Shown here one piece after another: positions 6,599-14,781 of a stretch of 64,000 nt of DNA. Source of the DNA: Bacteroidaceae bacterium (GTDB lineage Bacteria; Bacteroidota; Bacteroidia; Bacteroidales; Bacteroidaceae); NCBI GenBank assembly GCA_902362595.1, contig CABIXF010000011.1:1-64000 (forward strand), written 5' to 3'. The notes under the pieces were generated by a model. That model did no database searches and was not told the origin of the DNA. It saw only the letters and a list, made by a program, of their open reading frames with translations. A program made the translations under genes and the position numbers. How positions within the stretch are numbered: position 1 is the first letter of the stretch; the number at the start of each line of letters is the position of its first letter.

Positions 6599-7906
6599 AT
6601 GGAAGAGAAAAATCTAGACTACTATATCCAACTACTGGAAGCAAATAAAAATCTTATTCTGACAGGTGCACCCGGTACGGGGAAAACGTATTTGGCCAAA
6701 GCAATTGCGGACAAGATGGAAGCTGAATATGAATTTGTTCAATTCCATCCGTCGTATGACTACACAGACTTTGTGGAAGGTTTGCGCCCTACTCCTCCCG
6801 ATAAAAATGGGAACATCGGGTTTGAAAGAAAGGATGGAGTATTCAAGGAGTTTTGCAAAAGAGCAATCGAAAAATGCAAAGGCTTATCCACTGAGTCCTC
6901 AATAAATATCTCAAAGAATTCCATTGATGAGAATGATAAGATTGAAAAAGCAATGAGTTGGCTTATGAAACAAAATGGAGCCACTCTCAAATCCATACGA
7001 AGTGAAACAAAATTCACGTTAGTGATTAATCAAAATAAAATATATCTAAGAATTCCCAAAGGTAATGAAAATTATGTAAACCCTAACGGTGTTATCAGAT
7101 ATCTAAAAACGGGGGAATATGACAAAGAACATCAAACATATGAACCTTCTGTCGGCTTTTTTATTAAGGAAAACTGTCCTTTATATACAAAGGACACATC
7201 TAACAATCACATTTTACATAAAGATATTCTACCTCCTAAAGAGAAACAGTTCGTATTAGAGAATCGTAAAGAAGAAAAAATTAAGCATTTTATCTTCATC
7301 ATCGACGAAATCAACCGGGGTGAAATCTCCAAAATTTTCGGCGAACTGTTCTTCAGCATCGACCCGAGTTATCGCGGAGAAAAAGGATTAGTCAAGACCC
7401 AGTATCAGAATCTGATTACCGATGAATCCGACCCGTTCTACGAAGGCTTCTACGTTCCGGAAAATGTCTATATCATCGGAACCATGAACGACATCGACCG
7501 CAGTGTGGAGAGTATGGACTTCGCCATGCGCCGCCGTTTTGCCTGGGTGGAGATAAAAGCCAATGAGCATACAGGGATGCTGGACGAGGAACTGGCAGAC
7601 ATGAAAGAGGAAATCGTTCAGGTCATGACGCGCCTGAATGCCGCCATCTGGGATGAAGAGAACCACACGGGCATAGAAGGATTAAGCCCTGCCTATCACA
7701 TTGAAGGTTCCTACTTCAGCAAACTGGCACTTTATCTGGACAACGAACGTACCCACAAGGAAGCAGCCTACAAGCACCTGTGGGAAAACCACCTGAAAGG
7801 TGTCCTGTTTGAATACCTGAGAGGAACAGCCAATGCCATGGAGAATCTGAAAATGCTGGAACAAGTGTATTATCAAAAAGAAGGAAAAAATGATATTGAA
7901 GGATAA
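6599..7906 (+). CDS. mcrB: McrB-type AAA+ NTPase of a modification-dependent restriction system
   Basis: A 435-residue AAA+ motor that, with McrC, cleaves modified foreign DNA. Walker A GAPGTGKT is at residues 23-30, so the usual N-terminal DNA-reading domain of E. coli McrB is absent. Walker B FIIDEINRGEISKIF is near residue 240 and the sensor stretch GTMNDIDRSVESMDFAMRRR follows; MNxxD and the RR finger are family hallmarks. Between Walker A and B, about residues 95-232, is an inserted domain encoded by visibly AT-rich DNA (about 6885-7290), unlike both flanks; it may be the specificity module. The 3' end overlaps mcrC by 17 bp. Classification is firm; the exact target is unknown. Confidence 0.88.
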   Translation: MEEKNLDYYIQLLEANKNLILTGAPGTGKTYLAKAIADKMEAEYEFVQFHPSYDYTDFVEGLRPTPPDKNGNIGFERKDGVFKEFCKRAIEKCKGLSTESSINISKNSIDENDKIEKAMSWLMKQNGATLKSIRSETKFTLVINQNKIYLRIPKGNENYVNPNGVIRYLKTGEYDKEHQTYEPSVGFFIKENCPLYTKDTSNNHILHKDILPPKEKQFVLENRKEEKIKHFIFIIDEINRGEISKIFGELFFSIDPSYRGEKGLVKTQYQNLITDESDPFYEGFYVPENVYIIGTMNDIDRSVESMDFAMRRRFAWVEIKANEHTGMLDEELADMKEEIVQVMTRLNAAIWDEENHTGIEGLSPAYHIEGSYFSKLALYLDNERTHKEAAYKHLWENHLKGVLFEYLRGTANAMENLKMLEQVYYQKEGKNDIEG

Positions 7907-9272
7907 CTCGACCTATTCTTCCACATCGGAAAATCTTGAAGAGTTCCTGTCTCTACAAAATGTTGCCAACCGTACCCTGTCGGAACTTTCAGAGGAATGT
8001 GGAAACAACTTGCTAATCTACCCTTATTCTTTCGAGGAATGTGAGGATAAAATAGGCAACCAGCCTCTCATGTCCTTACAAGCCAACTGGAAAGGAAAGC
8101 AATGCACAAAAGTCCACTTAACGACAGGCAATCTGGTGGGATTTATAGGAGTCAACGGACATTCCGTTTCCATCCAGTCTCGTTTTGTCCAGCACACCGG
8201 CGAAGATTTTTTCCTGCATTACATGCTTCAAAAGGTGCTGTACCTCAACCTTTTCCGGATGCCACACGCAACGAACGACGAAGCCGTCTTCGACTTTCTG
8301 CTCTATCTGTTTCCCAAGTTTCTTAACGAGGCACTAGCACAAGGCGTCTACAAGGAATACCAACGGAATACGTACAATGACGCGAATGTGCGCGGCGTGA
8401 TAGACATATCCCGACAAATAAAATACAACCTGCCGTTCAATGGCTGTATTGCTTATCGCACCCGGGAGTTCAGCCAGGACAACCAGGTGACTGAGCTGAT
8501 ACGTCACACCCTCGAATATATCTGTACCACCCGATTCGGGAAAGCATTATTGGAAAGCGACACCCAGACCCGAGACAATGTGAGCCAAATCAGGACTGCC
8601 ACCCCGAACTATCATCGGCAAGACAGAGAAAACGTAATCAGACACAACTTGAAGATTGTCCCTCATCCTTACTTCACCCGTTATGCGCCTCTTCAAAAAC
8701 TTTGTTTGCGGATACTGCGACACGAAAAAATCAAATACGGGCAACAAGAGAATACGATACACGGCATTTTGTTTGATGCGGCTTATTTGTGGGAGGAATA
8801 CCTCACCACCATCCTCACAAAGCAAGGATTCACGCACCCCAACAATAAAAAAGGTACCGGACGCATCTACTTGGCCAAAGGGCACAAATTTCCCCGTTAC
8901 CTGGATTTTTTCCGGGAATCCGACGGAACAATCGTGGATGCCAAATACAAAATGGCTACAGAGAAAAGGGAGGATGTACATCAACTCGTCACGTACATGT
9001 ATCGGTTGAGAGGAAAACAGGGCATTTTGATTCATCCCACCTTTCAAACGCATGCTATCACGCGACATTCCTTGCGGGGATATGGAGAGGATGACAACGC
9101 GGAACTGGAAACCTATTTGTTCCACATTCCCCAACAGGCTGCCGACTATCCGGATTTTGTTTCAAAAATGGCGGTGTCGGAAGAATTACTTCGAAAGCAT
9201 CTGCAAGGCAACAAAATTTTCATGGAAAACCATTTTCTTCGTACCTTTGCCTCCGCAATAAAAACGAACTGA
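7890..9272 (+). CDS. mcrC: McrC-type nuclease subunit
   Basis: A 460-residue partner of McrB. The C-terminal half contains a PD-(D/E)xK nuclease arrangement: WEEYLTTIL as the helix carrying the first acid, then a D in PRYLDFF and DAKYK near residues 350-353. The N-terminal half binds the McrB ring in known homologues. The start at 7890 overlaps mcrB by 17 bp, indicating coupled translation. All catalytic residues appear present, so the system is probably active. The next gene begins 10 bp downstream but has its own -7 box inside the mcrC end (9242-9249). Confidence 0.88.
   Translation: MILKDNSTYSSTSENLEEFLSLQNVANRTLSELSEECGNNLLIYPYSFEECEDKIGNQPLMSLQANWKGKQCTKVHLTTGNLVGFIGVNGHSVSIQSRFVQHTGEDFFLHYMLQKVLYLNLFRMPHATNDEAVFDFLLYLFPKFLNEALAQGVYKEYQRNTYNDANVRGVIDISRQIKYNLPFNGCIAYRTREFSQDNQVTELIRHTLEYICTTRFGKALLESDTQTRDNVSQIRTATPNYHRQDRENVIRHNLKIVPHPYFTRYAPLQKLCLRILRHEKIKYGQQENTIHGILFDAAYLWEEYLTTILTKQGFTHPNNKKGTGRIYLAKGHKFPRYLDFFRESDGTIVDAKYKMATEKREDVHQLVTYMYRLRGKQGILIHPTFQTHAITRHSLRGYGEDDNAELETYLFHIPQQAADYPDFVSKMAVSEELLRKHLQGNKIFMENHFLRTFASAIKTN
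9242..9249 (+). promoter_or_regulatory. -7 box inside the end of mcrC, serving the pseudouridine synthase gene
   Basis: TACCTTTG matches TAnnTTTG and lies 33 bp before ATG 9283. Confidence 0.4.
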
Positions 9273-9282
9273 ATTTCTCACC

Positions 9283-10902
9283 ATGATACATTCTTTCCAC
9301 ACCCCGACCGAAGGCATCGCCTTGCCGAAGGCTTTCACTTTTCCCTTCCACTACACCCCTCACCCGCTTACCCGACTGGCGGCGGAAGAGGTGCGCCAAT
9401 ACCTGCTCACGCGGGACGACTGGCAGGAAGAGCTCCGGCAGGGAAAGATGTTCGGGGTACTGGTCATCCGGGATACAGAAGGAAAGCTGGGCTACCTGGC
9501 TGCTTTCTCGGGCAACCTGGCCGGGAGCAACCACCACGCGTTTTTCGTGCCGCCGGTGTACGACCTCCTGCAACCCGACGGGTTCTTCCGCATCGAGGAG
9601 GCGGAGATTTCGGGCATCAACCACCGGATTGCGGCACTGGAAGCCAGCGAGGCTTACCGCTCGGCACAGGCGGCATGGAAGCAGGCGGAAGAAGAGGCGC
9701 AGGCCACACTTTCAAGTGAGAAGCAGAAACTGAAGGAGGAAAAAGCGCGTCGGGAACAACGGCGAAAGGAAGGGGTGTCTCCCGAAGAGATGGAAGCGAT
9801 GTCGCGCGAGAGCCAGTTCCAGAAAGCGGAGTTCAAACGGCTGGAACGGCAGTTGAAAGAGAAGGTACAGGAGGCCGGAGAGGCTTTCCAGACCCTCGAA
9901 CAGGAGATTCAGGCCTTGCGCCACGAACGGAAGACGCGCTCGGCGGCTCTCCAGTTGCGGCTGTTTTCCCAGTTCCGGATGCTCAACGCCCGGGGCGAGG
10001 TGAAAGATTTGTGCGAGATTTTCCAAAGTACCCCGCAGAAGACACCGCCTGCCGGAGCGGGGGAATGTGCTCTGCCCAAGCTGCTCCAGTATGCGTACCT
10101 GCATCATCTCCAGCCTCTGGCCATGGGCGAATTCTGGTGGGGCATGTCGCCCAAGGACGAGATACGCCGCGAGGGGCATTTCTATCCGTCGTGCAAGGGG
10201 AAGTGTGAACCGATTTTGAAACACATGCTCGTGGGACTGGAGGTCGAACCGAATCCGCTGGAGGAGGATGTGCACCGACAAACTGCATTGGAGATTCTCT
10301 ACGAAGACGAGTGGCTGGTGGTGGTACACAAACCGGCGGGCATGCTTTCCGTGCCGGGCAAGAACGACCTCGATTCCATCCTCCAGCGGCTGCACAACCT
10401 CTACCCCAAGGCTACCGGACCACTCATCGTGCACCGGCTGGACATGGCGACGTCCGGACTGCTGCTGGCGGCCAAGACGAAGGAGGTGCACAAGGAGCTT
10501 CAGGCACTTTTCGAGACGCGCCTCATCCGCAAGCGATACACGGCCATCCTGGAAGGGGAACTGGAAACGGATGAGGGCATCATCGACCTGCCTATCTGTC
10601 CGAATCCGATGGACCGTCCGCGCCAGATGGTGAGCCGGGAGTACGGGAAACGGGCGGTGACGTCCTACCGGGTACTGGAGCGCAAGGATGGGAAGACAAA
10701 GGTGACGTTTTATCCGCATACGGGACGCACGCATCAGCTCCGGGTACATGCCGCGCATCCCGAGGGACTGAATCATCCGATTGTGGGCGACGACCTCTAC
10801 GGCCAGCCGTCCGACCGTCTGTACCTGCACGCCGCCGCATTGGAGTTCGTGCATCCGGTCACAGGAGAAAAAATCCGCATTGCAAAAGAGGCTGATTTCT
10901 AA
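9283..10902 (+). CDS. RluA-family pseudouridine synthase with long N-terminal extension
   Basis: A 539-residue protein. The C-terminal domain (about 330-539) is an RluA-type pseudouridine synthase: HRLDMATSG carries the catalytic aspartate and YPHTGRTHQLRVH is the second signature. The N-terminal 330 residues are not part of the usual enzyme: about residues 1-120 form a globular domain (TFPFHYTPHPL, GYLAAFSGNLAG), 120-225 a highly charged coiled coil, and 225-320 a linker with a C-x-x-x-C (SCKGKC). Such long forms occur in Bacteroidetes, but the role of the extension is unknown. The RNA target (16S, 23S or tRNA) cannot be told from sequence alone. Confidence 0.85.
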   Translation: MIHSFHTPTEGIALPKAFTFPFHYTPHPLTRLAAEEVRQYLLTRDDWQEELRQGKMFGVLVIRDTEGKLGYLAAFSGNLAGSNHHAFFVPPVYDLLQPDGFFRIEEAEISGINHRIAALEASEAYRSAQAAWKQAEEEAQATLSSEKQKLKEEKARREQRRKEGVSPEEMEAMSRESQFQKAEFKRLERQLKEKVQEAGEAFQTLEQEIQALRHERKTRSAALQLRLFSQFRMLNARGEVKDLCEIFQSTPQKTPPAGAGECALPKLLQYAYLHHLQPLAMGEFWWGMSPKDEIRREGHFYPSCKGKCEPILKHMLVGLEVEPNPLEEDVHRQTALEILYEDEWLVVVHKPAGMLSVPGKNDLDSILQRLHNLYPKATGPLIVHRLDMATSGLLLAAKTKEVHKELQALFETRLIRKRYTAILEGELETDEGIIDLPICPNPMDRPRQMVSREYGKRAVTSYRVLERKDGKTKVTFYPHTGRTHQLRVHAAHPEGLNHPIVGDDLYGQPSDRLYLHAAALEFVHPVTGEKIRIAKEADF

Positions 10903-10933
10903 GCGTTTACAAACCGGCGGATTCTGAGGTAAA

Positions 10934-11015
10934 AAACGCCTAAACGTTTCAGACAAAACGCTTCGACGTTTTCATTGAAACGCTTCGACGTTTGAATCCA
11001 AACGCCTAAACGTTT
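10934..11015 (+). repeat. Four near-palindromes at exact 22-bp period
   Basis: Units of 16 bp with the form AAACG-N6-CGTTT start at 10934, 10956, 10978 and 11000, each exactly 22 bp after the last. Units 1 and 4 read AAACGCCTAAACGTTT; units 2 and 3 read AAACGCTTCGACGTTT. The 6-bp spacers differ (CAGACA, TCATTG, GAATCC). The array lies 31 bp after the pseudouridine synthase stop, in an otherwise empty gap. It could be a cooperative protein-binding array or a genome-wide short repeat. Confidence 0.85.
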
Positions 11016-11144
11016 TTCCGTACCCTGAAATTACACACTTTTCTTTTCAAATGTTAAAAAACAATTTTACCAATAAACCCTGAGGTTGTTCGGTTGTCTC
11101 AGAGTCGTAAGTGCACTAAATACAAAATGTTCAACTAAAAAAAA

Positions 11145-11726
11145 ATGACAACAATGAAAACAACTCGTTTATTCTCTACTTTGATTCTCGCTGCATGCCT
11201 GGGATGTGGCAGCATGATGGCGCAAAACGCTCCACAGAAAACATGTCAGGCAAAGGCAGGAAAAGAAAACTGTGCTAAAATGACACCGGAACAGCGGATG
11301 GACATGCAGGCTACCCGCATGGGAAAACAACTGATGCTGGACGACAGCAAGCTGGCTCAGTTCACTACCCTCTACAAAGAGTATCTGACTGCACTGAAGA
11401 ATTGCCGTCCGGCTCCGGAAGGTGAAAAGGTGAAACCCTGCGAACGTACCGACGCGCAGATTCAGCAGGAAATTGAAAAGGGCTTCGAAATGCGTCAGAA
11501 GGTGCTCGACACCCAGAAGAAGTATTACAATTCCTTCAAGAAAATCCTGAATGCCCGCCAGCTGGAGAAAGTGTTCCGCATGAACCGTCCGGGACAGATG
11601 CACAAACGCATGGGACAGAAGCCCTGCCCGATGATGCACGGAAAGATGGGTCAGCCGGGACAGATGCCGGCTCCGGGATGTCCGAACCAATGCCCGGCAG
11701 CTCCTCAGGCTCCTCAAGGTAAATAA
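11145..11726 (+). CDS. Small secreted protein, DUF4890/Spy-like
   Basis: A 193-residue exported protein. A signal peptide covers about residues 4-27 (LFSTLILAACLGCGSMMAQ); the start may be ATG 11154, which gives a more standard signal. The mature part is helical and charged, with MTPEQRMDMQATRMGKQLML and QKKYYNSFKKILNARQ, resembling periplasmic CpxP/Spy-type chaperones whose helices sense the cell wall or bind unfolded protein. The last 50 residues are unusual: rich in M, P, G, Q, C and H (HKRMGQKPCPMMHGKMGQPG), perhaps metal-binding. It stands alone and ends at a bidirectional terminator. Confidence 0.75.
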   Translation: MTTMKTTRLFSTLILAACLGCGSMMAQNAPQKTCQAKAGKENCAKMTPEQRMDMQATRMGKQLMLDDSKLAQFTTLYKEYLTALKNCRPAPEGEKVKPCERTDAQIQQEIEKGFEMRQKVLDTQKKYYNSFKKILNARQLEKVFRMNRPGQMHKRMGQKPCPMMHGKMGQPGQMPAPGCPNQCPAAPQAPQGK

Positions 11727-11759
11727 ATCCCAAATTCTATACTTATCATTGAATACGCC

Positions 11760-11812
11760 GAAGCGTGGAACTCAGGATATCGTGAGATACCCTTGAGTGC
11801 CACGCTTCTTTT
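11760..11812. terminator. Bidirectional terminator
   Basis: GAAGCGTGG (11760-11768) begins a long stem closed by CCACGCTTC (11800-11808), extended by ACTCA/TGAGT, with T-rich sequence after it. It separates the convergent Spy-like and FucP-like genes. Confidence 0.8.
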
Positions 11813-11839
11813 ATTTCGTACCATCCGAAGGGGACGGTC

Positions 11840-13045
11840 TCAGTTTTTCAGACGTACCATGTGGCGGGCATAACACCACACCACGACGTAACCGACAAAG
11901 GGTACCACAAAGGCCCAGTGCATGTCGGCATAGTCGCCTACCAGTCCCATGAGCACGGGACCTACGGCACCGCCCACCGGCGACATCATCAGGAAGGAAG
12001 AGGCGCGCTTCGTGTGGCTGCCCAGTCCTTTCAGGGAGAGGGCGAAGATGGTGGGGAACATAATGGCTTCGAAGGCATAACCGCAGAGCAGGGCCACGAA
12101 CGACACGGAGCCCAGGTCGAGAATCACCAGCAGCGTGGTGACGACCGTTCCCGTAGCACACCAGAAGAGCATCTTCTCGGCCCGTACACGGCGCATGATC
12201 CAGCTTCCCACGAAACGTCCCACCATGAACAGTCCCAGTCCGCCGAACGACAGAATCAGGGAGGCATCGCGGGCGTTCATCCATCCCACCTCGGTCACGT
12301 AGTTGATGAAGAAGCTGTTGATGGAAATCTCGGCCACCTCGTAGGCAAACAGGGCTATCAGACCGAAGACAAACAACTTATGGGACCAGAGGCCGACGTG
12401 GTTTCCTTCGCTGTCCACTTCCTCCTCGTGGGGTATCTCGGGCAAACGCACCCGCATAAAAGCCAGGGCGGCCAACAGTACAATCACACCCATCACGGCG
12501 TACGGGAGGGCCACATTGCCGCTGGCCCCTTTGTCCTCGTCGGCAAACAGGAGGATTCCTGTCAGAATCGGGGCAAAGATGCATCCCAGTCCGTTGAACG
12601 ACTGAGCAAAATTCAAGCGGCTGGCGGCGGTCTCCTTCGCTCCTAACTCAGTGACATACGGATTGGCGGCCGTTTCCAGGAAGGTCAGTCCGCATCCGAT
12701 GACGAACAGGGAAAAGAGAAAGAAATTGAACGACATCCAGTGCTGCCCGGGAATGAACAGCAGGGAGCCGATGCCATACAGCAGCAGTCCCAGCACCACG
12801 CCCCGGCGGTATCCGTAACGGTTGATGAACAGTCCGGCGGGGATGGCCATGATGAAATAACCCATGTACATCGTGGCCTGAATCATGGCCGAGTGGGTAC
12901 GGGTGATGGTGAGCAGTTCCTGAAAATGCTTGTTCAGCACATCCAGAATGGCATGGGCAAATCCCCACAGGAAAAAGAGTGAGGTAATCAGTACAAAGGG
13001 GAACAGGTATTGGCGTTCCACCAGGGCAACTCCGTGTTTCTTCAT
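11840..13045 (-). CDS. Sugar MFS transporter, FucP-like
   Basis: A 401-residue, 12-helix permease of the fucose:H+ symporter branch. Family features include FFLWGFAHAILDVLNKHF in helix 1 and FLETAANPYVTELG in helix 4, which carry residues used for sugar and proton binding in FucP. It lies 13 bp downstream of the HAD phosphatase gene and is the last gene of the long minus-strand unit. Its substrate could be fucose, another hexose, N-acetylglucosamine or a cyclitol; nothing in the sequence decides. Confidence 0.85.
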   Translation of the reverse strand: MKKHGVALVERQYLFPFVLITSLFFLWGFAHAILDVLNKHFQELLTITRTHSAMIQATMYMGYFIMAIPAGLFINRYGYRRGVVLGLLLYGIGSLLFIPGQHWMSFNFFLFSLFVIGCGLTFLETAANPYVTELGAKETAASRLNFAQSFNGLGCIFAPILTGILLFADEDKGASGNVALPYAVMGVIVLLAALAFMRVRLPEIPHEEEVDSEGNHVGLWSHKLFVFGLIALFAYEVAEISINSFFINYVTEVGWMNARDASLILSFGGLGLFMVGRFVGSWIMRRVRAEKMLFWCATGTVVTTLLVILDLGSVSFVALLCGYAFEAIMFPTIFALSLKGLGSHTKRASSFLMMSPVGGAVGPVLMGLVGDYADMHWAFVVPFVGYVVVWCYARHMVRLKN

Positions 13046-13058
13046 CTGCTACCCTCCT

Positions 13059-13781
13059 TTATACGTACGACAGCAATTCCGGCAAATCGGTAATGATGAG
13101 GTCCGGAAGGGTTTCGTCTATTTCTTCATTTCCCCAGCCTTCGCCTTTCAGCCAGGCTACCTTGCAGCCCACTTTCTTTGCGGGCACCATGTCCTTCGAG
13201 AAGGAATCGCCTACCACCAGCACATTCTCGGCGGGCAGGCCCATGGCTTCCACGCCCAGGCGGTAGATGGCCGGGTCGGGTTTGCGCACGCCCACCACCG
13301 ACGACTCGATGATGTCGGAAAAGAAATCGAACAGGCCGAAGTCTTTCAGGATGGTCTGGATGTTTCCGTAGAAATTGGACACCAACACCAGCTTATAGCG
13401 TTCGGAAAGGGTCTTCACCACGGGACGGGTACGCTCCAGCACGTCCAGCACGTAGCGGTAGCAGCTGTCGGCCACCTTTTCGGCATAGCGCTCGCGGCTG
13501 GCGGTCGCTTCGTCCAGCTTGCCCTGCTCCACCAGGTATTTCACCTGAATGTCGGTCTTGATGCGCAGCACATCGTGGAAGTTATGTTCCGGCTTCACCA
13601 GCGGCACCCGGGCCAGCGTGCGCTCGCCATGTACGTACGCCTCACGGAAACTGGCTTTGTCTACCGGCACCTGAAATTCTTCATACTTGCTCCACAGCAC
13701 TTCCGCCCAATGGCGGCTGTTCGTATCAATCGTACCTCCGTAATCAAAGATTACGCCTTTCACATCTGTCAGTTTATTCAT
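13059..13781 (-). CDS. HAD-superfamily phosphatase, YjjG/HAD-IA type
   Basis: A 240-residue haloacid dehalogenase-like hydrolase. Motif I reads FDYGGTIDT: the nucleophile Asp is present but the usual second Asp (DxD) is Gly, a variant also seen in other HAD-IA members and likely to alter acid-base chemistry. Motif II is LVSNFYGN, motif III the K in GVRKPDP, motif IV VVGDSFSKD. A cap domain occupies about residues 20-110. It overlaps the LPG-synthase-like gene by 8 bp, so its substrate is probably an intermediate of the same pathway, such as a phosphorylated alcohol or lipid head group (inference). Confidence 0.82.
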   Translation of the reverse strand: MNKLTDVKGVIFDYGGTIDTNSRHWAEVLWSKYEEFQVPVDKASFREAYVHGERTLARVPLVKPEHNFHDVLRIKTDIQVKYLVEQGKLDEATASRERYAEKVADSCYRYVLDVLERTRPVVKTLSERYKLVLVSNFYGNIQTILKDFGLFDFFSDIIESSVVGVRKPDPAIYRLGVEAMGLPAENVLVVGDSFSKDMVPAKKVGCKVAWLKGEGWGNEEIDETLPDLIITDLPELLSYV

Positions 13782-14781
13782 CTTTTGTCTTATTTTGGGT
13801 TCCGTTGCCGACTTTCATCAGCAACACTCCGATTACAATCCAAATCAATTCGCGCACACGGGTAATCAGTCCGGTATAGATGCCGAACGCACTCGGAATG
13901 GCCAGTCCGCCCACGGCCAGCGCGAATCCTCCCTCACGGGCACCCAACTGCATGGGCGAGAAGAAGAACAGGTTGGCAAACAGGGAGGTGAAGGCCATAA
14001 TCAGGATGCACGACAGGAAACTCACGTGGTCGGTCAGAATGTTCAGGATGAAGAACACCTCGGCACAGCCCACGATGCGGGCCATGAACTCCAGTCCCAG
14101 CGACACGTAGAACGTACTCTTCCGCTGCTTGTGGAGTTCGGCAATCTGTGCGTCTACCTTCTCCAGCGATTCTTTTTTCTCCTCCAGAAAACGGTGGGCC
14201 CAGCGCTTCACGTAGGGCACATGGCCCAACAGCTTGAACGTGCGCACGGCCATTCCGTTGCGGTAGCCTTTCATGAAGAAATAGATGGCCAGCAGGCAGA
14301 AGAAGGCCACCACCGCCAGCACGATGCCCATTCCCCAGTTCATCGGCTCAAAAATGAGATACAGCACCACGCCCGACAGCCAGAAGCAGAAATGGGAGAA
14401 GATGTGCATCATCGCGTAGAGGATGACCGACGAAGTGGCCTTGCTGGCGCCCACGTAAGGGGTCAGCTCCATGATGCGGTAGGGCTCCCCGCCCATCAGT
14501 CCCACGGGAGTGGCATAGTTCAGGGCAAAGCCGGAAACGGTCAGCTTGTACACTTTCCAGAAAGGCACCTTGGCATGCTTCCCGTCGCGGATGATGACAT
14601 ACCACGACCAGGTGTTCAGGTAGTAGATGAACACCCACAGCAGGATGACGGCCGGAAACCAGATACCGGCTTTCCGCAGGTTCTGCCAGAGTTCCTGGTA
14701 GTCCATGTCGAACGTGCAGAGCATGACCACGATGGCAAAGATGCCGAAGAACCAGAATATGTTGCGAAATTTCTCTTTCAT
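13774..14781 (-). CDS. Lysylphosphatidylglycerol synthase TM-region (YbhN-like) membrane protein
   Basis: A 335-residue protein with about eight hydrophobic helices and the motif ALNYATPVGLMGGEPYRI, typical of the LPG_synthase_TM family. In MprF the homologous module flips modified lipids; stand-alone members are suspected flippases or transferases. No aminoacyl-transferase domain is attached. The gene starts on the last base of the CDP-alcohol phosphatidyltransferase stop (TAATG) and overlaps the HAD gene by 8 bp, so it probably handles the lipid product of that enzyme. Confidence 0.85.
   Translation of the reverse strand: MKEKFRNIFWFFGIFAIVVMLCTFDMDYQELWQNLRKAGIWFPAVILLWVFIYYLNTWSWYVIIRDGKHAKVPFWKVYKLTVSGFALNYATPVGLMGGEPYRIMELTPYVGASKATSSVILYAMMHIFSHFCFWLSGVVLYLIFEPMNWGMGIVLAVVAFFCLLAIYFFMKGYRNGMAVRTFKLLGHVPYVKRWAHRFLEEKKESLEKVDAQIAELHKQRKSTFYVSLGLEFMARIVGCAEVFFILNILTDHVSFLSCILIMAFTSLFANLFFFSPMQLGAREGGFALAVGGLAIPSAFGIYTGLITRVRELIWIVIGVLLMKVGNGTQNKTKDE

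Noticed and set aside
9712-10956. A 414-codon minus-strand frame opposite the pseudouridine synthase
   Set aside because: Antisense shadow of a GC-rich gene with catalytic HRLD motif on the plus strand.
10934-11015. CRISPR array
   Set aside because: Units are palindromes of 16 bp with only 6-bp spacers and just four copies; spacers are far too short and no cas gene is present.
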